A stretch of DNA of 5,870 nucleotides from assembly GCA_946540365.1 (NCBI GenBank), contig CAMNIH010000109.1:1-5870 (forward strand), read 5' to 3'. Below are positions 1 to 5,466 of the stretch, piece after piece. The notes under the pieces are model-generated. The model was given only the letters and a program-made list of their open reading frames with translations, made no database searches and had not been told where the DNA came from. This stretch comes from an uncultured Bacteroidales bacterium. Its GTDB lineage: Bacteria > Bacteroidota > Bacteroidia > Bacteroidales > P3. Both the position numbers and the translations under genes were made by a program. Numbering within the stretch: position 1 is the stretch's first letter; each line of letters begins with the position of its first letter.

Positions 1-127
1 AGAGGGGGTTGTACTCGACCTGGAAGGCGACCTGGGCGGGGTCGTAGGTCTTGGGGCCGCGGGACTGGCAGCCCACGGCGAGCACCGCGGCGAGGAGGAG
101 GACGGACAGGAAAGAACTGTGTTTCAT
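1..127 (-). CDS. Putative lipoprotein, N-terminal fragment (runs off the left edge)
   Basis: An ATG at 125-127 opens a minus-strand frame that stays open to the window edge (42 complete codons). The protein begins MKHSSF, followed by a hydrophobic stretch of Leu, Ala and Val (residues 7-18) and then Ala-Val-Gly-Cys with the cysteine at residue 20. This is a typical signal-peptidase II lipobox, so the mature protein should be lipidated at Cys20 and anchored in a membrane. The residues after the cysteine (QSRGPKTYDPAQ) lack the acidic cluster that marks many surface-exported Bacteroidota lipoproteins, which mildly favours a periplasm-facing location. The leader upstream of the ATG is A/T-rich with no Shine-Dalgarno motif. 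I do not recognise the family because only 42 residues are visible. The gene lies downstream of ruvC across a 304-base repeat-filled spacer, so it may be a separate transcription unit. Confidence 0.65.
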   Translation of the reverse strand, partial: MKHSSFLSVLLLAAVLAVGCQSRGPKTYDPAQVAFQVEYNPL

Positions 128-431
128 ATTTGAATTATGATTTCTATTTTTAACGGCGTTTTAACGGCGAATTACTCGAATTACTCGAAGGTTACGCAGG
201 GATTTTAATTTTTAATTTTTTTTTAACGGCGAATTACTCGAATTTTACGAAGCTACGCAGGTCAATTTTTGGCGAATTACTCGAAGGCTACGCAGGAATT
301 TTAATTCTTAATTCTTAATTCTTAATTTTTAATGGCGAATTACTCGAATTGCCCACGGCCGGTATTGTCTTAACTTCTTTAACTTCTTAACTCCTTAACT
401 CCTTTAATTCTTAATTCTTAATTTTTAATTA
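128..431. repeat. Gene-free, AT-rich spacer filled with several short repeat families
   Basis: No coding frame is convincing here and the base composition is far more AT-rich than in the genes around it. Three repeat families are interleaved: an 11-mer TTTTAACGGCG (148-158, 159-169, 221-231), a 15-mer GGCGAATTACTCGAA in four exact copies with a trailing G[CT]TACGCAGG element, and 7-base TTAATTC-type tandem units. Near 370-402 a related 8-base unit (TTAACTTC/TTAACTCC) occurs. The spacer must contain the end of the ruvC transcript and probably the promoter of the lipoprotein gene, but I see neither a GC-rich hairpin followed by T's nor a clear Bacteroidota promoter (-33 TTTG / -7 TAnnTTTG). Confidence 0.8.
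166..348 (+). repeat. Four copies of the 15-mer GGCGAATTACTCGAA
   Basis: Exact copies lie at 166-180, 228-242, 271-285 and 334-348. The first two are preceded by the same TTTTAAC, so 159-180 and 221-242 are identical over 22 bases. The first copy is followed by a partial duplication (TTACTCGAA, 181-189). Three copies are followed by a second element, GTTACGCAGG (191-200) or GCTACGCAGG (252-261 and 287-296), at distances of 10, 9 and 1 bases. The core CGAATTACTCG is roughly palindromic (8 of 11 positions). The spacing is irregular (62, 43 and 63 bases between copy starts) and there are no unique spacers of constant length, so it is not a CRISPR array. Its function is unknown; it could be a dispersed intergenic repeat or a cluster of protein-binding sites. 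Confidence 0.85.
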
Positions 432-438
432 TTAATTA
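205..438 (+). repeat. Tandem heptamers of TTAATTC/TTAATTT/TTAATTA type
   Basis: Seven-base units occur in three blocks: 205-218 (two units), 301-328 (four units, followed by TTAATGG) and 404-438 (five consecutive units). The last block runs through the ruvC stop codon (432-434) and into its final asparagine codons. Every unit begins TTAA. Because 7 is not a multiple of 3, the TAA in successive units falls in all three frames. An 8-base variant (TTAACTTC, TTAACTCC) fills 370-402. This looks like low-complexity expansion by slippage of a short unit. The 7-base period matches the array on the other side of ruvC. Confidence 0.8.
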
Positions 439-1013
439 TTCACAATGTCCGGGTTCTGGCTGACGAAGTCGGCCCATTGTTTCTTGCGCGACTTGGTGTG
501 TTTGGTCTTGGGCATGAGCTGCTGGCGGAGGTCGGCGAGGGGGTTGGTGAACTGCATGTGGCAGGTGTAGGCGACGGCGAGGGCGTCAGTGGCGTCGAAG
601 TAGCGCGGGTCGTCGTCGAAACCCAGGATGGAGCGGAGCATGACGGCGACCTGCTCCTTGGTGGCGTTGCCGTTGCCGGTGACGAGCTGCTTGATGACAG
701 AGGGCTCGTACTCGGTGTAGCTGAGGTCGCGGCTCATGGCGGCGGCGATGGCGACGCCCTGGGCGCGGCCGAGCTTGAGCATGGACTGCACGTTCTTGCC
801 GAAGAAGGGGGCCTCGATGGCCAGATGGTCGGGATGGAAGGAGTCGATGATGCGGAGGGTGGAGTCGAAGATGCGGCGGATGCGCTGGTTGAAGTCGACG
901 ATGTTGCGCAGGTAGAGCACGTCCATGGCGAGTATCTTCATGCTGCCGCCTTCTGTGTCAAGAAGGCTGTAGCCGAGGATGCGGGTGCCGGGGTCGATGC
1001 CGAGGATGAGCAT
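432..1013 (-). CDS. ruvC: Crossover junction endodeoxyribonuclease RuvC
   Basis: RuvC is the dimeric nuclease that cuts Holliday junctions symmetrically in the RuvABC recombination-repair pathway, in the cytoplasm. The 193-residue product has the family's RNase H-like fold signatures. GIDPGT near the start places the first catalytic aspartate at D7, LAIEAPFF gives E67, and DATDALAVA gives D140 and D143, so the usual four acidic metal-binding residues are all present. LGRAQGVAIAAA (81-92) and EYEPSVIKQLVTGNGNATKEQV (101-122) are also typical. The E. coli enzyme has 173 residues; the extra length is a lysine/arginine-rich C-terminal tail (about 167-193). The start is chosen because the conserved first beta-strand begins immediately at MLILGIDPG. 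No Shine-Dalgarno is present; the leader is A-rich and consists entirely of AACTYAA heptamers. The final two Asn codons and stop overlap a second heptamer array. The identification is secure. Confidence 0.97.
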   Translation of the reverse strand: MLILGIDPGTRILGYSLLDTEGGSMKILAMDVLYLRNIVDFNQRIRRIFDSTLRIIDSFHPDHLAIEAPFFGKNVQSMLKLGRAQGVAIAAAMSRDLSYTEYEPSVIKQLVTGNGNATKEQVAVMLRSILGFDDDPRYFDATDALAVAYTCHMQFTNPLADLRQQLMPKTKHTKSRKKQWADFVSQNPDIVNN

Positions 1014-1104
1014 TTGAGGTTTAAGTTTTGAGTTCTAAGTTTTGAGTTTTGAGTGTTAAGTTTTGAGTTTTAAGTTTTGAGTTTTGAGTTTTAAGTTTTT
1101 AGTT
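1014..1104 (+). repeat. Thirteen tandem heptamers, consensus TTRAGTT
   Basis: Starting at the base next to the ruvC start codon, the sequence divides into 13 consecutive 7-base units (1014-1020, 1021-1027 and so on to 1098-1104), almost all TTGAGTT or TTAAGTT. Single-base variants include CTAAGTT at 1035, TTGAGTG at 1049 and TTTAGTT at 1098. On the ruvC coding strand this reads AACTYAA and forms the whole translational leader of ruvC. The phase is lost at 1105-1121, where a non-repeat segment contains the palindrome TTGCGCAA (1112-1119). Confidence 0.88.
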
Positions 1105-1190
1105 TAAGTGGTTGCGCAAGCTACTCACAACTCACAGCTTACAGCTCACAACTTACATCTTACAGCTCACAACTTAAAACTCAAAACTCA
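1078..1190. repeat. Perfect 20-bp inverted repeat (arms 1078-1097 and 1171-1190)
   Basis: The left arm TGAGTTTTGAGTTTTAAGTT (1078-1097) is the exact reverse complement of 1171-1190. The 73-base loop holds the TTGCGCAA palindrome and seven GT-rich heptamers. The arms are AT-rich and there is no T-tract immediately after, so this is not a standard intrinsic terminator. In RNA it could form a long stem, and because flanking heptamers are also partly complementary the stem could pair in several registers. It lies between the RseC-like gene and ruvC and could separate their expression; that role is inferred. Confidence 0.75.
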
Positions 1191-1198
1191 CCGCTCAC
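1122..1198 (-). repeat. Eleven tandem heptamers in inverted orientation (plus strand ARCTYAM)
   Basis: From 1122 the plus strand divides into 7-base units: TACTCAC, AACTCAC, AGCTTAC, AGCTCAC, AACTTAC, ATCTTAC, AGCTCAC, AACTTAA, AACTCAA, AACTCAC, CGCTCAC, ending at 1198. Read on the minus strand these are GTRAGYT or TTRAGTT, the reverse-oriented counterpart of the 1014-1104 array. The last unit overlaps the final codon and the TGA stop (1195-1197) of the RseC-like gene, so the repeat supplies that stop codon. Confidence 0.88.
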
Positions 1199-1629
1199 AG
1201 TTTTTCCAGTGGGCTGAGGGTGAGGGTGAAGTGGCGCTCGACGCGGCGGCGCCGCAGGTAGAGCACGAGGATGTAGAGGCCGAGGACGGCGAAGGCGCTG
1301 AGGACGACGGCCCACTCGGGCACCCGGGCCAGGGAGAGGCCCACGATGGCGGCGAGCATGAGCAGGGCCGGAAGGACGTAGGCTATCCATACGGCCAGCA
1401 TGCCGCGGCTTTCGTCGATATGGACGGCGACGGGCTGTCCCGGCTGGTAGTCGGCCCAGTCGGCGGCGGGCACATCGACCTCTTTCTCTTTAGATTCGGC
1501 AAAGCCGCAGCGGCCGTGGGCGGCGCAGCTGGCGCAGGCGCTGACGGCCTCGATACGGACGCGCACACGTCCGGAGTTGACGGCGGTGACGATGCCGTCG
1601 TGCGATGCTATTCGGTCCAATCTCTCCAT
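1195..1629 (-). CDS. RseC/MucC-family (SoxR-reducing system type) membrane protein
   Basis: The 144-residue protein has the RseC/MucC layout. A small soluble N-terminal domain carries a cysteine cluster, SACASCAAHGRCG, with Cys32, Cys35 and Cys41 (C-x2-C-x5-C), followed by a short beta-rich part. Two transmembrane helices follow (about 78-101 and 104-125) and then a positive RRRR patch (126-129), which suggests the C-terminus is cytoplasmic. In proteobacteria RseC acts with the sigma-E system and with the SoxR-reducing Rsx/Rnf complex. In many Bacteroidota this gene stands directly upstream of the rnf electron-transport genes. Here the next gene is ruvC and no rnf gene is visible. The start at 1629 is the only sensible ATG; the frame overlaps the end of the WG-repeat gene by 22 bases, which implies translational coupling. 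The final residues and stop lie at the edge of a heptamer array. The family call is firm, the exact role is not. Confidence 0.85.
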   Translation of the reverse strand: MERLDRIASHDGIVTAVNSGRVRVRIEAVSACASCAAHGRCGFAESKEKEVDVPAADWADYQPGQPVAVHIDESRGMLAVWIAYVLPALLMLAAIVGLSLARVPEWAVVLSAFAVLGLYILVLYLRRRRVERHFTLTLSPLEKL

Positions 1630-2888
1630 GCAATGATTCCTTTACAATTTTTGACACAACGCCCCTTGCGGTCGACGCGACGCAGCTCGCCGTTGTAGCT
1701 CACCTCGGCGCGGCCCCAGCGGTAGGGCGAGGCGATGTCAAAGATGAGGGGGAGGAAGAGGTCGCCACGGGTGTCGATATAGCCCCAGAGACCGTCGCGC
1801 GAGACACTGGCGAGCCCCTCGCTGAAGTGGTAGGCGCGGTCGAAGAGGAAGGGGATGACGAGGCGGCCGTCGAGGTCGACGAAGCCGAGGCGGCCGTCGC
1901 GTTCGACGAGGGCGAGGCTGTCGCGGTAGACATATTTCTCACCGAAGGGGGTTCGGTTTTCGTATTCGAGGGGGAGGATGAAGCGGCCGGCGGTGTCGAT
2001 GATGCCGTAGCGGTCGCCGAGGCGCACCATGGCGCGGTCGAGGAAGAAGAGGCTGATCTCGTCGTAGCGGCAGGGGATCACCTCGCGCCCCGCGCGATCG
2101 AGGAAGCCGTAGCGCCCGTCGCGCTGCACGGGGATGCGGCCGCAGTGGAGGCCGCCGGTCCAGGTGTAGACGGCGGGGGTGAGCGGCTGCATGCGGCGGT
2201 CGTAGAGGGCCATGCCGCTGCTGTCGCCCGCAAAGAAAAGGGTGTCGCCGAAGAGGGTGGTCATCTGCTCGAAGCGGGTGGTGAGCACCTCGCGCCCCGA
2301 ATGGTCGATGAGGCCCCAGCGGCTGTAGCGGCGCACGAGGGCGTAGCCGCAGGTGAAGGGCTGCAGGTTCTCGTAGACCGGCGGGAAGAGCTGCCGGCCG
2401 AGGGTGTCGATGAAGGTGCAGGCGGTGAAGAAAGAGTCGATGACGAGCTGCACCGGGGCGCAGCCCTCGCTGAAGTCGCCCCCCTGCAGGTAGACGGGCG
2501 GGATCACCTCGCGTCCCTGCAGGTCGACATAGCCGGTGAGGCCGTCGCGCTGCACGGGGATACGCCCTTCGGTGGGGTAGCCGACCGACTCGTAGAGCGG
2601 CGGCACGACAACGCGGCCGGTGCGGTCGATGAGGCCCACGTGGGTCTCGTCGGGCATCACACGGCAATAGCCGTCGCGGAACTGGTCGACATAGAGGTAG
2701 ATGTTGGGGACGATCTGTGTGCCGTCCTCGAGGCGGAATCCGTAGCGGTCGCCCTCGCGGGTGGTCTCGACGCCGTCGACAAACATGATGTCGCAGCCAC
2801 ACTGCTCGTCATAGTCCATGCGGACCTCCTGGCCGAGGGCCGGGCGCGTCAGCAGGACGAGGAGCAGGAGTGGCAGACAGGGTTTCAT
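1608..2888 (-). CDS. Secreted WG-repeat (WG beta-propeller-like) protein
   Basis: The product has 426 residues. It begins with a signal peptide (MKPC, then a Leu/Val-rich core) with a likely cleavage after Ala-Leu-Gly at residue 19. The rest is about ten degenerate repeats of 34-40 residues with the pattern [WY]G-[FLIY]-[IV]D-x2-G-[RD]-x-[VIL]-[IFV]-P-x2-[YF], for example RWGLIDHSGREV (190-201), YGFLDRAGREVIP (260-272) and LWGYIDTRGDLFLP (367-380). This is the WG-repeat family, common in Bacteroidota and of generally unknown function. A periplasmic or outer-membrane location is inferred from the signal peptide. Cysteines sit near both mature ends (C30, C32; C411, C415). The start is chosen because the ATG overlaps the batE stop as ATGA and begins the signal peptide; the same frame is open further upstream, but that part has no signal peptide and overlaps batE. 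The last seven residues are read from sequence that also encodes the start of the RseC-like protein. Coupling to batE suggests a role alongside the Bat proteins. Confidence 0.9.
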   Translation of the reverse strand: MKPCLPLLLLVLLTRPALGQEVRMDYDEQCGCDIMFVDGVETTREGDRYGFRLEDGTQIVPNIYLYVDQFRDGYCRVMPDETHVGLIDRTGRVVVPPLYESVGYPTEGRIPVQRDGLTGYVDLQGREVIPPVYLQGGDFSEGCAPVQLVIDSFFTACTFIDTLGRQLFPPVYENLQPFTCGYALVRRYSRWGLIDHSGREVLTTRFEQMTTLFGDTLFFAGDSSGMALYDRRMQPLTPAVYTWTGGLHCGRIPVQRDGRYGFLDRAGREVIPCRYDEISLFFLDRAMVRLGDRYGIIDTAGRFILPLEYENRTPFGEKYVYRDSLALVERDGRLGFVDLDGRLVIPFLFDRAYHFSEGLASVSRDGLWGYIDTRGDLFLPLIFDIASPYRWGRAEVSYNGELRRVDRKGRCVKNCKGIIAWRDWTE

Positions 2889-3631
2889 ATACGTTCTACG
2901 TCGGTTGCCTGGCACCAGCCGGTGGTGCCGTCGGCGATGGTGATCTTGTACCAGCCCGAGAGCGAGTCGTCGACGCTGACGACGGTGCCCTCGTGGAGGA
3001 TGAGCTTGTCGACGCTCTGCTCCTCGGGCGACCCCTTGACGGTGACGGCGGGTTGCATGACGACGGCGTCGCGGTGGGCGTTGTAGCGGTGGGTGGTGCG
3101 GAGGAGCAGCCAGGTGGCCAGCACGAGGAGCAGCAGCACGACAGCGCCGCCGGCGAAAGCCCCCTTGCGCAGCCCGCGGGTGGAACCGAGGCGGAAGAGC
3201 ACCACGGCGCCGCCGAGCAGTGCCAGCAGTACGAGCCACACGATGCGCCATGCGGCGGGGCTGACGGCGGTGCAGAGCGCGTCGATCCAGCGGACGAGGA
3301 AGAACTGCGGCAGGACGGCGATGCGGTCGGTGGTGCGGCTCTCGGCCAGGGCGAGGTTCTCCTTGGCGTCGGTCATCGAGGGGTCGAGACGCAGGGCGCG
3401 CCGGTAGTTGAGGATGGCGAGGCCCATGCGGTCGGTGCGGTAGTAGGCGTTGCCGAGGTTGTAGTAGAGGTTGGCCGAGGCGCACTGCTTGTCGAGCACG
3501 GCCTCATACTGCTCGATGGCGGTGGCGTAGTCGCCCTGGCGGTAGGCCTCGTCGGCCTCGCGGGCGGCGGTCTCCTGCAGATGCACGAAGGAGGTCAGCA
3601 GGATGAAGTGGAGTATGATGGTGTGTAACAT
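2885..3631 (-). CDS. batE: BatE-type TPR and SH3-domain membrane protein
   Basis: The product has 248 residues. A short N-terminal hydrophobic signal or anchor (about 4-17) is followed by two TPR-like units: EADEAYRQGDYATAIEQYEA (25-44) and ANLYYNLGNAYYRTDRMGLA (53-72) leading to ALRLDPSMTDAKENLALA. Two membrane helices (about 127-148 and 156-178) and a C-terminal bacterial SH3-like domain (about 185-247, including GWYKITIADGTTGWC) complete it. This order is typical of BatE in the Bacteroidota Bat (aerotolerance) operon, whose products are thought to form an envelope complex; the biochemical function is not established. The start at 3631 is the Met that begins the hydrophobic segment, 17 bases after the batD stop. 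The frame is open further upstream, but that segment lies inside batD and is unlike BatE. The stop overlaps the next start as ATGA. No Shine-Dalgarno is visible. Confidence 0.9.
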   Translation of the reverse strand: MLHTIILHFILLTSFVHLQETAAREADEAYRQGDYATAIEQYEAVLDKQCASANLYYNLGNAYYRTDRMGLAILNYRRALRLDPSMTDAKENLALAESRTTDRIAVLPQFFLVRWIDALCTAVSPAAWRIVWLVLLALLGGAVVLFRLGSTRGLRKGAFAGGAVVLLLLVLATWLLLRTTHRYNAHRDAVVMQPAVTVKGSPEEQSVDKLILHEGTVVSVDDSLSGWYKITIADGTTGWCQATDVERI

Positions 3632-3648
3632 CGTGATTCGTGTGGTTT

Positions 3649-5466
3649 TTAGAGTGCAACAATCATATTCAGGGCGTCGTCGTAGATGGACTGCATCTGC
3701 ACATGGGCGTCGCCCGGGGCGAAGCGGGCCAGGTCGACCTCCTGGAGCACCTTCATGATACGCTCCTGCTGCTCGGCGGGCACCTGCTTGTCGACCAGAC
3801 ACTGGGTGACGGTGTCGCGGCTGAGGGTGGAGAGCGGTATGTTGTACTTGTCGGAGAGGCAGCCCCAGATGGCGCGGTAGATTTCCTCGTAGAAGGCGTT
3901 GCTGTCGGCATCGTGCAGATGGGCCTCGGCCCGTTTGAGGCGCTTGCGGGCCAGGCGGACGGCGCGTTTCATGCGCATGCCCGCCACGTCCTGCTCGGCG
4001 GCCTGGCGACGACGGACGAGGAGGATGGTGGCCGCGGTGGCCAGCACGATGAGGGCGGCCACGATCCAGAAGAGGGGGCCCGCATGATCCTCGGCCTTAA
4101 GGGGCTGCAGACGGCCCGTGGGACGGAGGTAGTTGATGTCGCTGTTGAGCAGGCGCACGTCGTCCTTGCTGCCGGTGTGGGCTATGTTGCGGGCGTCGCC
4201 CTTCTCGACCTCGATGGCCTGCGGGGCGATGGTCTTGGTGACGTAACGGCCGGTGGAGGGGTCGAAGAAGACGAAGTCCATCGACGGGATGGTGTACTTG
4301 CCCTGGGTGCGCGGGATGAGGACCCACTCGAAGGTGCGGCTGCCGCTGATGCCGTTGTCGCCCTTCTTGATATTGTCGTCGATCTGGGGGTCGTAGACCT
4401 CGAAGACGTTGGGGAAGTCGGGCGTGGGGGCGTTGATGAGCATCAGGTTGCCCGAGCCGGAGACGGTGATGCGGTAGGAGACGGCCTCGTTGGCCTTCAC
4501 CCGGTCGAGCGAGAGCCCGCCCTGCACGTCGAAGCGGCCCACAGCACCCGAGAAGCCGTCGGGGGCGGCGGGCAGCGGCTTGACCTTGACCTGGATGCGG
4601 TTGGTGCGGAGGGGGCGCTCCACCGCCTCGCGGGCGCTGAAGAAGGGGTCGTCGAAGAGGTCGAGGATGGTACCGGTGCGGCGGCGCTGGCGCTGCACCA
4701 TGGCGAGGACGTTGAGGTCGAGGGGTTCGATGGTGAGGTTGCCGCTCTCCTGTGCGAAGAGGGCCCCGCGGCGGATCTCGGCCACCTGGTAGCGGCGGTC
4801 GCCGACGGTCTCCTCGTACTGCTTGATCTGGCCGCCCTCGCTGAGGTCCTCGGCCCAGAAACCGCGGTTGCCGGGCAGCTTGTCGATGGCATACTGGCTG
4901 AGCGGCACCTGCGTGTAGATCTTATAGGTGACGATCACCTGCTCGCCCTGGTAGGGGTTGCTCTTGCTGACCGAGGCACGGGCGAAGAGACTCTTGGAGT
5001 CGATCTCCGACGCCTGGCGCGGCTGCTGGTCCCAGGGATTGTAGGCCTGGCGCTGCTGCTGTTGCTGTTGTTGCTGCTGACGCCGGTTGGGGTCGCCCTT
5101 CTCCACCTTGATGGTGAAACTCTGCGAGCTGACCTTCTTGCCGTCGGCAGTGCAGGTGGCCGGGTCGACGGTGAAGGTGCCCACGGCGTCGGCCGCCAGG
5201 GTGTAGGAGTAAATGGTCTGGACCGACGAGGTCATCTGGCCGTTGACAAAACTGAAGCTGGAGGAGCTGGAGGTGTTGGGGCCCGAGCGGAGGCTGAAGC
5301 CCTTGAACGAGGGACCTTGGAAGCCGCTGGCACGCGCGTCGACGACAAAGCGAACGGTGAAGTAGTCACCCTCGTAGACGCTCTGCGGGGCCTGCACCGT
5401 CATCTGCTGGGCGTGGAGGGTTGTCCCGAGCACCAATAGAATCAATATACCGATTATCTTCTTCAT
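3649..5466 (-). CDS. batD: BatD (oxygen-tolerance family) envelope protein
   Basis: The 605-residue product begins with a signal peptide (MKKIIGILILLVLGTTLHA, cleavage before QQ at about 19/20). A long periplasmic part follows, with beta-rich, Ig-like segments: about 22-122, opening VQAPQSVYEGDYFTVRF; about 155-300, including SKSNPYQGEQVIVTYKIYTQ and DLFDDPFFS; and about 305-425, including EVYDP and TFEWVLIPRTQGKYTIP. One transmembrane helix lies at about 465-484, followed by RRR and a charged cytoplasmic tail (485-605) with the segment YRAIWGCLSDKYNIPLSTLS. This architecture and length match BatD. It acts with the BatA/B von Willebrand A proteins and the TPR proteins BatC/E; in Bacteroides the operon was linked to aerotolerance, but the mechanism is unresolved. 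An unusual insert is a nine-glutamine run (130-138) in a Q/R-rich linker between the first two domains. The ATG follows the batC stop with no gap, so translation is probably coupled. Confidence 0.94.
   Translation of the reverse strand: MKKIIGILILLVLGTTLHAQQMTVQAPQSVYEGDYFTVRFVVDARASGFQGPSFKGFSLRSGPNTSSSSSFSFVNGQMTSSVQTIYSYTLAADAVGTFTVDPATCTADGKKVSSQSFTIKVEKGDPNRRQQQQQQQQQRQAYNPWDQQPRQASEIDSKSLFARASVSKSNPYQGEQVIVTYKIYTQVPLSQYAIDKLPGNRGFWAEDLSEGGQIKQYEETVGDRRYQVAEIRRGALFAQESGNLTIEPLDLNVLAMVQRQRRRTGTILDLFDDPFFSAREAVERPLRTNRIQVKVKPLPAAPDGFSGAVGRFDVQGGLSLDRVKANEAVSYRITVSGSGNLMLINAPTPDFPNVFEVYDPQIDDNIKKGDNGISGSRTFEWVLIPRTQGKYTIPSMDFVFFDPSTGRYVTKTIAPQAIEVEKGDARNIAHTGSKDDVRLLNSDINYLRPTGRLQPLKAEDHAGPLFWIVAALIVLATAATILLVRRRQAAEQDVAGMRMKRAVRLARKRLKRAEAHLHDADSNAFYEEIYRAIWGCLSDKYNIPLSTLSRDTVTQCLVDKQVPAEQQERIMKVLQEVDLARFAPGDAHVQMQSIYDDALNMIVAL
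5078..5104 (-). repeat. Approximate position of the nine-glutamine codon run in batD
   Basis: Around these positions the batD coding strand reads nine consecutive glutamine codons, a mixture of CAG and CAA, just after Asn-Arg-Arg. The exact span follows from residues 130-138 counted from the ATG at 5466 (about 5053-5079); the visible CTG/TTG run on the plus strand is 5052-5079, and the bases to its right encode the preceding charged linker. The run lies in the linker between the first and second periplasmic domains. Mixed codons make strand-slippage less likely than in a pure CAG tract. Confidence 0.5.

Noticed and set aside
166..348. CRISPR-like array
   Set aside because: The repeats are only 15 bases, irregularly spaced and separated by repetitive AT-rich sequence; no cas gene is present.
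477..1031. A plus-strand frame opposite ruvC
   Set aside because: Biased composition and no domain; RuvC with all four catalytic acidic residues occupies the other strand.
1078..1190. Intrinsic terminator
   Set aside because: The stem is AT-rich with a 73-base loop and no following T-tract, so it does not fit the standard form; kept only as an inverted repeat.
1108..1698. A plus-strand frame starting MVAQATHNSQLTAHNL
   Set aside because: The repetitive start is only the translated heptamer array and the rest is the antisense of the RseC-like gene.
1605..3086. A long plus-strand open frame (about 490 codons) opposite the WG-repeat gene
   Set aside because: Low-complexity Val/Ala/Glu/Asp composition, mirroring the WG repeats; the minus strand has a signal peptide and clear repeats.
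2889..3485. An upstream extension of the WG-repeat reading frame
   Set aside because: It lies within batE, is Arg/Pro/His-rich, and a signal peptide with an ATGA-coupled start exists at 2888.
3632..3802. An upstream extension of the batE frame
   Set aside because: It overlaps the end of batD, is Arg/Gly/Ala-rich and unlike BatE; the Met at 3631 begins the hydrophobic signal.
3640..5439. A long plus-strand open frame (about 600 codons) opposite batD
   Set aside because: Its translation is dominated by Gly, Ala, Val, Glu and Asp with no recognisable domain. It arises from the codon bias of GC-rich batD, which is unmistakably coding on the other strand.
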